Shown: one piece after another, positions 34,963 through 46,379 of the stretch | How positions within the stretch are numbered: the first letter of the stretch is position 1 | Layout of the letters: every line of letters begins with the position of its first letter | Assembly: GCA_010909165.1 (NCBI GenBank) | Contig: MU008171.1 | Coordinates: forward strand, 310,001 to 374,000 | Direction of reading: 5' to 3' | DNA: 64,000 bases | Source of the DNA: Anthoceros angustus | Lineage: Eukaryota > Streptophyta > Anthocerotopsida > Anthocerotales > Anthocerotaceae | The notes under the pieces: model-generated | Databases searched by the model: none | What the model was told of the DNA's origin: nothing | What the model saw: the letters and a program-made list of their open reading frames with translations, nothing else | Made by a program: the position numbers and the translations under genes

Positions 34963-37301
34963 TCAACATATCCTTCTTCGATGTTTCTGGTACGTGAGCA
35001 CCATGAGGTAGTCGTTCGGGGAGCCTACGTCTTTACCGGGTGGAGGGTCCTGATCCTTCGCATTTGCGTCGCTGCTGCTACCTGCAGTGGCGAACCAAAT
35101 ATTGCGGACACTTTCCAGCGGTAGGCTGGGGACCACGGGTTGTCCGCGGCAGGTGATCTCCACCTGTCGACCAGTTTTGTCCCAACTTAAGATGAGGTTT
35201 TAACCGATCCGATCAAATCAAATAGGCAGGCCAGGCTGCTGCTTGGATGACTATGTGAAGTACGTACCTCGGATTCACTTTTGAGCCCCAGTTTCTTCAC
35301 CAGGTACTTCTTAACAAGAGACACTGGCAGCCGCCCATCCCTATACGACAACGGCAGCTTCGGTGAGTTGAGTGGGAGGAGGGAAAATAAGCATCACTCC
35401 TGGAAGTGCAAGAGGCTGACCTGATCCGCAAATATGGACTTGCAATCTGTGGTAGGACACTCTCCCCCAGCCTGCAACAACATGCAAACGAACCAGGTTG
35501 AGTGACAACTGGAATGGACTGGATGAGAAGAGGCACAAGAATTTTGTTGGACATATCCCCTCAAACCCATCCTCGGCCACAACTTGTGGAGAAGCCGAGA
35601 CCCAAGACCTGGCCACTCTAGACACCTCACCTACTCACTCGAGGATAAACTGCAAGAGCATCAAACAGACACAGAGTTTGTTTCAGGACAGAACTGATTC
35701 TCTGCTGCCTCAAGGGCAAACCAGACGCCACCCATTCTGCGCCTGCAGGGGACGGCACAGTGCCCTGTCAAGCCTGGAGACGCACTCTTCACAACCTCGG
35801 ATTTTTTGAAAGCTTCATCCTGACAGGTCCTGGCAGTGGAAATCCGCGGCACATTTGCACCACTTCTGTGCGCAGCTGACCCAGCCAGCCACTCCGGCTA
35901 CTGGCACCAACAGTGCCGCCCACACCCTTTAATTTTGCTTCTGTTTCATGTCCCATGGGACTGTCCCCAGATTCAGTTTCCGGGGACGCTTCCATGGCAG
36001 GAGCAACCGGAGACAGAAGCTGAAAGCTTAGCGCCTGGACATGCAGTAGACCTGGCAGCATCTGCACCTGCCACTTCCGCAAGAGTTGCCAGAGGACAAG
36101 ACGGGGAGACAGAGTTGTCCCCAACCCCAGCAGCCGCCCCCACCCCAGCCCCATCCTCCTCCTTCAGGGAGGACGTTTCGGTCGAGGTATTGCCTCTCGC
36201 ATGCAAGGGCTCAGCAGCTGAGAGCACACGAACCTGTTCCGATGCTAGACTACCACTTTGATCAGCCTTTCTTCCGTTCCTTGCTGGAGCCAAGGCCCGG
36301 ACAAGATAGGCGGCAGCTGAATTGGAGGGAGAGGAGGCGGTAGCCTGCGCATCAGATGGCTGTGCATTCCACGTAGGTCTTGCACCACCACCTTGCTCAC
36401 CCTTGCCACCTCCTGCCACATCCCTCGCCTCCAACTCCGATTGTTCGCCAGCCCTAGTCTTCCTAGAGCTCCCACGCTCCTCATCATCGCCCTCATCCCT
36501 CACATCCTCCTCCTCATCCCCCTCCTGGAATGGATCGTCTCTCTCCCTTCCTTCGTCATGCCCACCACTCGTCCTCTCGCTGCTGGTCGACTCATTGCCA
36601 TCTGCCGTGGTACTAGGCGACCACTTTGTTTTGCGAGAGGCAAACCCTGGATTGGAGACTGAAGGCACTGACCCAATCCCAAGCGAGTACAACGACCTTT
36701 CCTTCCTCTTCCCTACGTTGTGCACAACCGGGCTGACCACTGCGCCCAGTTTCCTCTTCCTGACATTATTTGGAAACAATTTTGCCTTGACATCATCCAG
36801 CTGATGGTCCGCTCTGCAACAAGCCCATGCCAAGTTCTTTCACAACCATGCCAAATTTCAACCCTAGGGTTTCGGGCCCTCGACAATTCAAAGGTGCACA
36901 TTCCGTCAGCAAAAATGCATGAATCCGAACGCACCTGAGCTTCTCCAGGGGAAGGCAGCCAAGATTAACATTGCACATAGGACAGCCATTGGTCTCTCCG
37001 TCGCTGAGCCTGTTGTGAATACACTCCCTGCAAACTGAGCAGCAGGAGCAGCGGGGACGGCAACGTGGTGAGCCAGGATTGATGGATGCATGAATTGCGA
37101 AGCCAACGGAAGAAAATCCACAATCACACGCAACAGGAGCAGCGGTGATGTCCGATGCTTACAGGTGTGCAAACACTCGCAGATTGTGGTGGCTTCCTGG
37201 AAGAGCTGGCCACACAAGGGGCACGTGAGGCAGGCAACGAGCGGCGCCTTGGCGACCTTCACCTCGTTTCCACACACCGCTTTCTTCACGCTGAGGGGCA
37301 T
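34963..37301 (-). CDS. DRIP: DRIP-like RING E3 ubiquitin ligase with RAWUL-type C-terminus
   Basis: Eight exons on the minus strand: 37301-37163, 37034-36935, 36813-36008, 35940-35796, 35742-35695, 35471-35421, 35340-35268, 35163-34963; phases agree, about 520 residues. The RING finger is formed across exons 1-2 (CPLCGQLFQEATTICECLHT joined to FCRECIHNRL, then GCPMC). The DRIP/Polycomb-type linker RADHQLDDVKAKLFPNN follows. The centre is long, acidic and Ser/Gly-rich (EEDVRDEGDDEERG), then GVWFALEA. The C-terminus has a ubiquitin-like RAWUL fold (YLRIRDGRLPVSLVKKYLVK, EITCRGQPV, and DYLMVLTY at the end). Arabidopsis DRIP1/2 ubiquitinate DREB2A and restrain drought responses, so a nuclear E3 role is inferred. 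The ATG at 37301 was chosen because it opens MPLSVKKAVCGNEVKV just before the RING. Confidence 0.93.
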
Positions 37302-38034
37302 TTCCGCCGGTGCCGACCATGCGGCGGTGAGCTGACCTGCCGTGTCGTGCGCTTCAAGCCAAGCAGCCAAGGACCCGGCCGGGCAGCGGGCAGTTAGAAA
37401 GGAAGCTGCCCGCGCAAGTTACGTTCATAACTTTGTCGTAGGCAGGTGGCCTTAACGTTTTGAGTTCCCTTCCTCTGCAAGTTACAAGCTAAGCGACTGG
37501 ACTCCCCAGTCATCGTGGATCCTGAGTAGACGTGACGGAACGGCGATCCAAAAACGGAACGGGACGGTGCCGGACGGGAAACGATGAGTCTGACTGGATG
37601 CCTTGGCCGTGAAGTCGTCGTCTCTGCGCGAAGCTCCTCCTGCTGCTGGCGATGGCTGCGTTGCTACACTGATCTGGGCTGCCGTTGCTGCTGAGGATCC
37701 ATCTGGCTGCTTGCTTGTGGCTTTTGCTCTTCTCCTTCTTCTGAATCCGAGCCGCAGCCCAAGTCCTTGCCTGAGGCTATATAAGCTTCCTCTGACATCC
37801 CTCCTGCTCCTGCTCCTCCTGCTCTGCTCTGCCCTGCCCTGCCTCGGCTCGGTTGGGCTTCCTCCGCCTCTGCTCAATGCCAAACTTGGAGTGGCTTGCT
37901 TGCCCGCCGCACGGTCACCTGCCCTTGCCCTTTGTCATGCCTGACGGGTCCATGGACTCCCATCTAGTCTCTTCTTTGTTGATGCTTCATGTGTGAAGCC
38001 CTGCCCGTATGTGTTCACACCCTTAGCGGCCACC
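37302..38034. promoter_or_regulatory. Divergent intergenic region between DRIP-like E3 and SRO genes
   Basis: 730 bp between two divergently transcribed genes. The half near SRO is pyrimidine-rich with CTCCTGCTCCTGCTC repeats (37790-37830). A TATATAAGC at about 37780 could serve as a TATA box for the plus-strand gene. No coding frame is supported. Confidence 0.45.
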
Positions 38035-40288
38035 ATGAGGATGCACTGCAATGTGGGATGCGCTGCCGTCGACTGCCTGCTGCTAGACCCGCCCTGCACG
38101 CCACCTTCCACCTGGGAGCCTGCTTGCACGGATCGGCACCAGCACAACCAGGAGCAGGCGTGCAAGGACTCTCGGCCGTTGGAGGTGGCCGGCTCACCAC
38201 AGTATGGTCAATTTGGCGACAAACTCATCCAGCTTAAAGCAGGAGATGAAGAGTTCCAGGCTATTGCTGACAAGTTCCATGCAGGACCTGGAATGACTTC
38301 TCAGGACATCACCATCAGTGGTATTTACCGGAACTCCCATAGCAGCACCACAGGGCGAGCACGGTTGCAGAACTTCAGGTTGCAGAAGGCAATGACTGCC
38401 AAGCTTAGAGGTGATGCCAACGTCCGCTTTGGCTGGCATGGAACTTCCAGGAAAGGTGTGCAAGGTATCATCCTGCACGGCTTTGGGCAACCGAGGAGGC
38501 CCAAGAACGGCGCATCTTACGGGCATGGAGTCTATCTCGCTCCGGAGAATTACTCCAACCTGAGGTTTTTTTTGCATGGCTTCTCTCCTCCTCCTCCTCC
38601 TCTCTGTTTCCCCAGTCTTCTTTCTGCACAGGCTTTGCCTCCTCTTACTCTCTGCTTAATCGTCATTTCTCCTTCTGCTCTGCAGTGCCGTTTACTCTGA
38701 TATCGACGAAAGGGGCGAGCATCATATGGTGCTCTGCCAAGTTATACTGGGCTTGCCAGAGCTCGTTCAGCCGGGCTCTGAACAGTTCCATCCCAGCGGA
38801 GAGGGATTCGACACGGGCGTCGACGACCTCGTGGACCCTAAACGTTACATCATATGGAGTACCCATATGAATTCACATGTTCTACCTGTCTATGTCGTCA
38901 GCTTCAAGGCTTCCAAGGCATGGACCGGTGAGTTCTTGCAGGCACGGGTTTTGCTTCCCCTATTATTGTCTTTTCTGCCACCAAGCCGGGTTTGATGCTG
39001 TGCTCGTTGCAGAGAGGGTTGAAGACAGCAGAGTCAGGCATAAGCTGGGCAGTTGCTGCAACTCTTTTCCCAGTCAATCAGACAATGCTGCTGATGAAGT
39101 TCAGCATCATGAAGCGGTATGTATGGTTCTCTCATATTTTTAGCCCAGGTTACTGGGGTTGGACGCGGACTGCTTGGTCATGTCATGGGAGTCCTTGGTG
39201 ACACCTATGGATAGTCCTTGGCGACACCTATGGATAGTCCTTGGCGCAACGCTTGGCCAGATAATTTTGTCATATCTGCCTAGACACCGACGGTGTTTGT
39301 TAAGAGGTTGCTAATGGTACTGCGGCCTTGTGAATGGTCAGATTGGAAGGTCTCCGTCAAGCGGCTGTTTCTTTAGAGATAGTTGCGCCTACCGTAAGTC
39401 AACTCAAAGGGAAGGACGGCAACTCCCCGGGTTGAAAATGAACTTTCCAGAGTTGTTCACGCTCCTAAAACGGGAGCTTCCACCGGCGAATTTGCTTTTG
39501 CTCAGGCAGAAGTATATCTGTTACAAGGTAAGTTTCCAGAGGTTTGTTAGCATCTCTGCACCCCCTTTGAGAGCAGATGTTTCGTTTCGTTTCTGCTTTT
39601 CTGCGGACATTCTCAACTAGTTGTTAATGCACTCATACAGGCAGGTAAAATGTCTAAGGCAGCCTGGGCAAAGTGTCTGAGGTTGTTGGTGGGCGATAAG
39701 AAGCTTTGCCTGGCCATCAGGACACTCCAAGCACAGGTATCAGCAGAACTAGGGTTTCTTGGTCCTTGGCCATGTTGCCGTTGTCGGTTTGTGTGCAATA
39801 CGTGATGTGCCATCTCCCTTCTATGAGCCTGCCAGAACCTCTTTTTCATCAAACTGGGAATTGGTGTTGCTCCTGGGCTGTCTGCCGTTTCCTTGATTTC
39901 TTCAATTTAATTTCTCTGGGTGAGGGAAATTTAGGATCATGTGCTCCCTCCGTATCTTGTTTTGTTACCTCTGCTTAGTTACTTCTAACTGTTGCCGTTT
40001 GCTGAAGTCCTAAATGGACTTCGACCAACCAGATGTGTGCGGGTTTGGAATGTGCTGTTTGAGCTGATTGTAGGCCTAGTGATTTTTCCACGTATAGCAG
40101 AAGTAACAGGTTTCCTCTGTTGGGTACTGCAGGTGTCAAGGCCTTTGGAGAAAGCAGAGGCATCTCTACCAGAGTGCTTCCTGGAACATAAGGTGGGCAG
40201 TCTGGCAGCTGGGGCACACCCAAGGAGAGTGGACTGTGCCAATGCAGAGGGCCCTCATTTCACTCAAAAGCTCCATCCGCTCCAATGA
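38035..40288 (+). CDS. SRO: SRO (SIMILAR TO RCD-ONE) protein, short form without WWE
   Basis: Six exons: 38035-38564, 38686-38927, 39013-39116, 39342-39527, 39641-39736, 40133-40288; about 437 residues. The start of exon 4 is the least certain boundary. The start ATG sits in a CCACCATGA context. Residues about 65-257 form a PARP-like domain (FGWHGTSRKGV, YGHGVYLAPENYSN, then VDDLVDPKRYIIWSTHM). The RST domain follows (MNFPELFTLLKREL, then KMSKAAWAKCLRLLVGDKKL); in RCD1/SRO proteins it binds transcription factors. The N-terminal WWE domain of RCD1 is absent, as in short SROs. The His and Tyr of the PARP H-Y-E triad are present. The position of the catalytic Glu (NEYIVY in PARP1) aligns with Arg in KRYIIW, so ADP-ribosyl transfer is doubtful and a scaffold role in stress signalling is more likely. 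Confidence 0.92.
39206..39250 (+). repeat. 24-bp direct duplication in an SRO intron
   Basis: The unit CACCTATGGATAGTCCTTGG occurs twice with a period of about 24 bp inside the third intron of the SRO gene. Confidence 0.8.
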
Positions 40289-40870
40289 ATTATCCCAAGG
40301 TCACTGAACACTTTGGTGTTCCTGGTGCCGGAAGTAGTTCACAGGATCAACGGTGATTCCGTGCACCGTAGTTACATATTGTGAGTAGCAGGGCGTCCGC
40401 CGACTGGGGCTTGGTCTCGATGCAAGAGCGCCTCCTCCTAATATCTGGAAAGTGTGTATTTGGGCAAGGAAGCGTATACAGATTGTGTTTAAAACCGCGC
40501 ACACAACAGCTAAGGAAGCTGGGACACGCTGATCAAGGGTACATTCTTTGTGAGGCGGTCATGACTCCTGGCTGGGTGTGATGGTCTTACTAACATACTG
40601 TACCAAGAGATTAAAACTAAGGGTTACACTAAACGAAAAGTAAGTCATGATTGTAGGAAAGGTAGTGCCCGCTTAGTCCTTAGGTTTAGGCGAGACTGTC
40701 AGGATAGTACATTCTATTAGGCAACCTGTTCGATTTTTGTTTTGGGTGTAAACCCTGTTCGATATTTGTTTTGGGTGGAAACCCTGTTCGATTTTGATCA
40801 CCTTTCTCCGATGTACATACTATGCATGAAGACGTTCAATCCGTTCAATAAAACATACAGATCGTGGACA
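40289..40870. other. SRO 3' flank with a 29-bp tandem repeat
   Basis: CCTGTTCGAT-TTTGTTTTGGGTG units begin at 40725, 40754 and 40783 (29-bp period). No gene is seen. Confidence 0.6.
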
Positions 40871-41900
40871 GCGCGAGAAGAACACACTAGGCCCGATCTA
40901 TCGAGGCCGAACTAGCAACCAGGCCACAAAGGCCGAATGCAGGTAGAGAGCAAAAGAAAAGAGGTCCAGAGAGCGGGGGAAGCCGGGCCTCCGAAGACGT
41001 ACCAGATCTCGGCATCCCTCCCCCAGGGCCCAGAATTGGCCAGGTCCAGGCCCCTCCGCAGGAAGGCCTGAAAGCTGGCCTTCTCTGCACCAGAAAGCGA
41101 GCTCCACTGAACGCCTTTCCGCAACGGGGCACCAAGGCGAAAGGGCTCCTGAATTCCCGCCCAGTTTAGGGAATGCGCAAGCAGGAGTGCAGCCAGCTCT
41201 CCGAGGTTGGCAACCTGGCAACAGGACCGACATCGTGCCTAACCTGAAGAACTGCAACCTTACATGACAACCAGGCCACATGAGCCTGGTGCAGCCCCCG
41301 CCATCCCTGCTCCTTGTGGATGCCCCCTTTATAACACACAGTTGTAATTCCATCGAACAGGTTTGATGCAGGCTATAAACCCGGCCCTATGCCAAGCTTC
41401 CAGCTTGAGAAGTTGCGGAGGGCATGCCTGAATGTTGGAGGTTCCCCATAAGGTGGTCTCCCATATGCAACAGAGGAGTTTCAGTCGGTTACCAGTCTGC
41501 AAACCTCAAAAAGTCACACCCGCCCAGTGGATCCATAGGTGTTGGATGGTAGCCGCCTAAATAACAGGCCACCACCGATGCTGCAAAAAGGGCCGTTTCG
41601 TGAGACTGTTGATTCCATAAAGGGCAGAGGCTTCAGAGAAAACCAGGGAGGGGGAAGCAAGAGTTCTTCTGAGCCATGCTTCCACAGCCTTCCAATTACC
41701 TGTAGCAAAGGAGCAGAGGAAAAAAAATATGTTCACTCTTGTGTTCCTCTGCCTGGTTGCATAGGGTGCGGTGCGGGATTCCCACAGCTTCGAAAAGTCT
41801 ATCCCACCTGTCCGAGTTGGGAAGGGCAGCCTGCCACATCTTCCAAATTGTGCACCTATGTTTTTCCACAATGCCCTTGCTCTTCCATGAAATTTTCAGC
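40871..41900 (-). pseudogene. LINE-like debris (zinc-knuckle end of an RT element)
   Basis: Minus-strand frames give disconnected fragments such as TLCNQAEEHKSEHIFFPLL, W..VEAWLRRTL, HRWWPVI and MWPGCHVRLQF. Their order is reminiscent of the zf-RVT region (C..C...E...H.FF.C....W) at the end of plant LINEs. Frames change repeatedly and no RT core was found. It may continue to about 42250. Low confidence. Confidence 0.3.
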
Positions 41901-42626
41901 ATGTGACGTTGAGAAGGGAGGGACACCCAACTTTAGCCGTGGAGCTAATGGATTCCTCCCCTTTGGCTGCAGCTCTTTGACCAGCAGTTTATGGAGGTGG
42001 GATGTGCTGACGTTGAGTAGAGACCTGGAGGCAGGGGAGCCGATTGCCACAGTCTGTGGCCAACGCCATAGGTGGGGGGACAGCGACAGAGATGCAGTGT
42101 CCTGCATATCCGCCCACACCAGATCCCCACCCCAGCAATCTGGCCCGCACAAAGGCTCGTCTTTGAGAAGCCATTGCCTGGAATTTGAAGCACCGAACAG
42201 AATAACTACTTTGCCCTTCCTTCGACCCTGTTTTGTAAACATCCGCAGCAATGCTGCTGCCCTCCAACTTAGATAAAAGCATCACCGAAGCCCCGTCAAG
42301 GGCCAAGGCTGATTGATCAATGCGCGGATCCAGCATAACAAAATCCCCCGGAGCGGAAGTGTCACCAGCATCCAGGGCTGCGGCCACAGTGTCAGCAAGA
42401 CCGTGCTGTACACAGGAAAGCAAAAACTTGGCACACCGGAGATTGATGTTCAATTCAAAAATAAGGTCCTCCGTCAGCTTCCAAGTCTCAGTGGCCAGGT
42501 TCCACGGGAGTCTGAGAGCAAAAAGTCCCTGCAGTCCTGCACTTTTAACGTGCTGATGCCGTTCCACCCGAAGTCGGAATTCCAGTTTCCAAATCTGCTC
42601 AACGCCATGTAAATGCAGAGACAATG

Positions 42627-42900
42627 CATGAGCCCTACCAGGGGAGGATACCATCTGCACAACTTCGCAGCCCCCTTGTGGCTGGAGCCCTACCAGGGGA
42701 AGAGTTGTGCAGCCCCCTCGTGGCTGGAGCCGTACCAGGGGAAGAGTTGTGCGGCCCCCTTGTGGCTGGAGCCCTACCAGAGAAGGACACCATCTGCACA
42801 ACTTCGCAGCCCGCTTGTGGCTGGACCACATGGATAACCAAAGGGGAGTCCATCTGGGAGCACAACTTCGCAGCCCGCTTGAGGCTGGACCATATCGATA
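42627..42900 (+). repeat. Diverged minisatellite (GAGCCCTACCAGGGGA...)
   Basis: Variants of a 40-60 bp unit repeat about five times. Each holds some of GAGCCCTACCAGGGGA, AGAGTTGTGC, CACAACTTCGCAGCCC and TTGTGGCTGGA. Open frames across it come from the repeat and are not genes. Confidence 0.75.
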
Positions 42901-43680
42901 ACCAAAGGATATGGGTTACTCCATATCAAATCCGAGTACGGGACTTTGAAATATATATAAAGTGTCCGAATTCACTTTTGAAATATCTATAAAATCTCCG
43001 AATTCACTAAAACAAAGGGGAGAGACCGAAAAGTACCGGTCCCTATCGGTGGAAAACCGTGGGTGGGTGGGAAATGCCGGTTCCCAGAACCGACAGTGTA
43101 GCCGGTCGACATGAAGCCCTGATTCCGTGTTCAACCGCCCTAACAGGGTTAAGACTAGTCACTAGCCCTGAATTCGAAACCCTAACCCTAAACACCACGA
43201 TCTGATTTGAAGTCATATCACGTCCCGACGACGAGGCAAATCTGGCAACCCTTTTACAGCAATCGATCGACCCACGTCTCCATAGTGCAAGGCTCTTGGT
43301 GGAGGGCGGCGGACAGCGGTGGGGGGAATTTGGGGCTTGCCAAATATCGAAAGCGAAGTAGGACACCGGCTTGGCTTTGTTGCAACCAGTGAGACAAGTG
43401 TCCACAAGCAAACTTCTTTATTCTTTATTCAGGGTTGTCGTTATAGGGTTTCTATAAAGTGGAGGTGGATCTTTGTGGCGCCGACCTCTACTCTACTCAT
43501 GGCATCACCAACTAGACAACTCTTCTTTCCTTTGAAAGAGAGCTGTTGGCGGAAGTGGGGAATGGAAAACAGTGCAACTGAATGCAGGGTAGCATATAAG
43601 ATTTTTCTGGAGGATAGTACTTGGGCTTTCCATGGGTGCTGCTGGACCATTGAAGCCGTTAACGGGGCCCCCCACAGATT
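42901..43680. other. Spacer downstream of the AdoMetDC-ODC fusion
   Basis: A short duplicated stretch (GAAATAT.TATAAA..TCCGAATTCACT) lies at about 42947-43010, and a short telomere-like CCCTAACCCTAAA at about 43180. It presumably includes the 3' UTR of the fusion gene. No separate gene is supported. Confidence 0.5.
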
Positions 43681-46278
43681 TCATCTCTGCTGCGTGCCAC
43701 TGGCGTCAGATTCAGTGCAGCAGAAAGCAGGCGGGATCGGCCCACAAACATAGTGCGTGAACAGCTTGTTCACGTCGAAGCCATTGAAGCAGCTCCCCGC
43801 CGACTTCGTGTAGGCACCCATTCTAGGGAATACCAGCCAGTCGCCACACTGCAACTGTGGCAGCCACACATTTCTCATAATAGTGTCCAAACCATCACAG
43901 GTGGGACCGAAGATGGTGGACTGATAGAGCTGCTCATCCTTCCAGGAGTCGGTACCTGCCTCTTCTTGTGAAAGGAGGGGAAGGGAGCGCACAGACAAGA
44001 CTGCATGATCGTACAGCAAACAATTCATGGAGCCATAAACTCCATCATTGATCCAGTACTCGGGTATCTTGTTCCCTCCCTTCACCCGCAGTCTGCTTCC
44101 GAAAATATGCGTAGCTAGAGTGAAGGCTTCTTCTGCAAAGAAGCGGCCAGGCTCTGCGATGACAGAGACACCCATAAAGTGAGGGAAGTGCCTGTCCAGA
44201 GCCTGGTTGATTGCTGCAGCAGCCGCCTTGAACCTGACACCGATGCCTCCATCCGAAACGAAGCCACCACCAATATCCAGCACTTTGAGGGGAGGCATCC
44301 CCAAGTTGCCAGCGGTGTCGAACACTCTTCTTGCAGACTGTATTCCGTCTGCAAAGGAGCTAGCCTCCGATGCACCACTGCCCACATGGAACGCAACACC
44401 CACTACCGAAAGTCCTAGGTGTTTGGCTACGGACAGGAGGTGCTCACACTCATCCATCTCTGCCCCATACTTGGTGCCCAGAGGGCAGCGTGCACCACGA
44501 TCTTCCACCCAGATTCGAATAAGCAGCTCAGCCTTGGGATGATACTTTCGAAGCTTGTACAACTCAACTTCAGAATCGAAAGTAGTTCTCAAAATTCCAC
44601 AAGCAGCTGCCTCCACCATGTGCGACGGAAGCTTGCACGGATTTGCAAAGATAATCCGATCAGAAGCGCACAGGACGCTCTTTGCAGCAGCCAGCTCCGC
44701 CTTGCTAGCCACGTCAAGTCCTGCACCCAGGTTCACTAACAAGGACATAAGGCGAGGGTCCCGGTTGCACTTGACAGCATAAAAAGGCTGCACTCTGGGC
44801 ATGGCAGCCTGCCACTCCAACCACAGCCTCAAAACCACCGCAATATCAAGGATGTAGAACGCATCCTCCGTTCCCGAAGCCAAGACCTTCTTCCGGATGT
44901 ACGAATCCATGTCAGTAGAGGAGGTCAGAATGGATGGGTTGACTGCTGACAAGAATGTGCTCAGACGAGGAAGACGCTGCAGGTTGTCGACATGACTCTC
45001 CATCTTCCCACACCCATTAAGCCGACGAGTAGTATCCAGCCTCACAGCCTTGCCCTGCGAGGAATCGGTGTTGGCTCCCACCACCTCCCCAAACAGGGGC
45101 AGCGGACACACAGCAGAGCTCCACAGGCCGGCAATCTTGTAAGTGTGGAAGATGATAGCACTGTTGCTCCCCAACTCCTGCCTGCTGGTAGACTCACATG
45201 CATACCCCTGAGGGCATATGGGCTGGTTCCACGAACACCCTGCCATATCCTGGCTGCTGCACCCCGTCACAAAGAGGGCGACAGAGAATTCCTGCGGCTT
45301 GAACACAGCCACAGCCTTACCCACCAAGCTCTGCAGGTCTGTGGTCTTGGGCCCGTACCCCATAGCCTCGTACGACGCATAAGACCATCCCTCCTCAGGC
45401 GAGATGTGTATCGTGGAGTGCGCTCCTGGACCAGCATGAACACCCAACCCTTCCAGCGCATTCATGCTATACCCGACAGGCTCAAACGCAAAGTCACAGA
45501 TGTCAGCCTGTGGGTTGATATCCGCAATCCCCGATGCCCTGCTCATCTCGGCAGCCGTGGGAAACACGGCCTTCTGGAACTGAGCCGCGCACTGCCTGCT
45601 CAGTTTTGTCATGCAGCACTCCAAGGTGTACACAGGCTCAGCTTGAGCAGGAGCAGCGACATCCTCAGCCTGGGCGCAGTACGCGTGCCAGTTGTGAGGC
45701 TTGGACGGATCCCCCATCACATAGGCCTGGCCTCCTGCACCCAGCCCCCCGAAGAACTTGTCCAGGAACGTCACCTCCTCTGCGAAGCTGGAATGTGGAA
45801 ACGGCTGCACCTCCGGGAAGAGGTAGCTGCCGCGAGTGTACTTCACCCGGTACGTCTTCAACCGCAGGCGAGCTGCGTGGGCCAGCAGCAGCGGGATCGC
45901 CCGCAGCAGCTGCGTCGTCCCGCAGGTCTTGATCACCAGCCTGTGAGGGTATATGAAGAGCGAGCTTTCGCTCAGCACGTAGCTGTCCACCCAGGTGTTG
46001 CTCAGCTCCTTCACAATTGTGCATTCCGCTGCTCTGAGCAGCTTGTTCAAATCCTCCCTGCCGAGCGCCCGCAGTCCCAGCCCTTGGGGATCGGAGAAGA
46101 GCGGAGCCGGAAGGAATTCCACCTCCAGCCTCTTCTCGAAGCCTTCAAATCCTGGAAGCGCCGGTGCTTCCGCTGCTGCTGGTCCTCCTCCTCCTCCTCC
46201 GTCCGTTGCCGCTGCTCCCGCCGCCACCATCCCCGCCGCCCTGTCATCCGGAGCTTCCGGCACAAAAGACACCCCCAT
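43681..46278 (-). CDS. SAMDC/ODC: Bifunctional S-adenosylmethionine decarboxylase / ornithine decarboxylase fusion
   Basis: One uninterrupted 865-codon ORF. Residues about 43-385 are a full plant AdoMetDC: FEGFEKRLE (catalytic Glu45/Glu48), YVLSESSLF (self-cleavage Glu104|Ser105, pyruvoyl formation), KTCGTT (Cys119), GYSMN (Ser271), STIHISPE (His291). Residues about 421-845 are a full plant ODC: FYAVKCN (PLP Lys503), HVGSG (His631), DIGGG, EPGRFF (Glu709), FGPTCDGLD (Cys794/Asp795), GAYTKSAGS. A linker of about 35 residues joins them. The products would decarboxylate S-adenosylmethionine and ornithine in the cytosol, supplying the aminopropyl donor and putrescine for spermidine. Residues that replace putrescine activation in plant AdoMetDC (as I recall, potato Arg18 and Arg114) match Arg50 and Arg149. 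Separate plant AdoMetDC and ODC genes usually have intronless coding regions, which fits fusion of neighbours. The ATG at 46278 is the first in frame. Confidence 0.97.
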   Translation of the reverse strand: MGVSFVPEAPDDRAAGMVAAGAAATDGGGGGGPAAAEAPALPGFEGFEKRLEVEFLPAPLFSDPQGLGLRALGREDLNKLLRAAECTIVKELSNTWVDSYVLSESSLFIYPHRLVIKTCGTTQLLRAIPLLLAHAARLRLKTYRVKYTRGSYLFPEVQPFPHSSFAEEVTFLDKFFGGLGAGGQAYVMGDPSKPHNWHAYCAQAEDVAAPAQAEPVYTLECCMTKLSRQCAAQFQKAVFPTAAEMSRASGIADINPQADICDFAFEPVGYSMNALEGLGVHAGPGAHSTIHISPEEGWSYASYEAMGYGPKTTDLQSLVGKAVAVFKPQEFSVALFVTGCSSQDMAGCSWNQPICPQGYACESTSRQELGSNSAIIFHTYKIAGLWSSAVCPLPLFGEVVGANTDSSQGKAVRLDTTRRLNGCGKMESHVDNLQRLPRLSTFLSAVNPSILTSSTDMDSYIRKKVLASGTEDAFYILDIAVVLRLWLEWQAAMPRVQPFYAVKCNRDPRLMSLLVNLGAGLDVASKAELAAAKSVLCASDRIIFANPCKLPSHMVEAAACGILRTTFDSEVELYKLRKYHPKAELLIRIWVEDRGARCPLGTKYGAEMDECEHLLSVAKHLGLSVVGVAFHVGSGASEASSFADGIQSARRVFDTAGNLGMPPLKVLDIGGGFVSDGGIGVRFKAAAAAINQALDRHFPHFMGVSVIAEPGRFFAEEAFTLATHIFGSRLRVKGGNKIPEYWINDGVYGSMNCLLYDHAVLSVRSLPLLSQEEAGTDSWKDEQLYQSTIFGPTCDGLDTIMRNVWLPQLQCGDWLVFPRMGAYTKSAGSCFNGFDVNKLFTHYVCGPIPPAFCCTESDASGTQQR

Positions 46279-46379
46279 GGCGGCGGATACCTATCCCTCC
46301 TACACTCGTCCGTACGCACGCACCACCTGGACTACAACACTCACTCCCTTCACCTCCCCTCACCAGACAAGACAAAGAA

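Noticed and set aside
43180-43195. Telomere-like CCCTAACCCTAAA
   Set aside because: Only about two units; too short to indicate an interstitial telomere.
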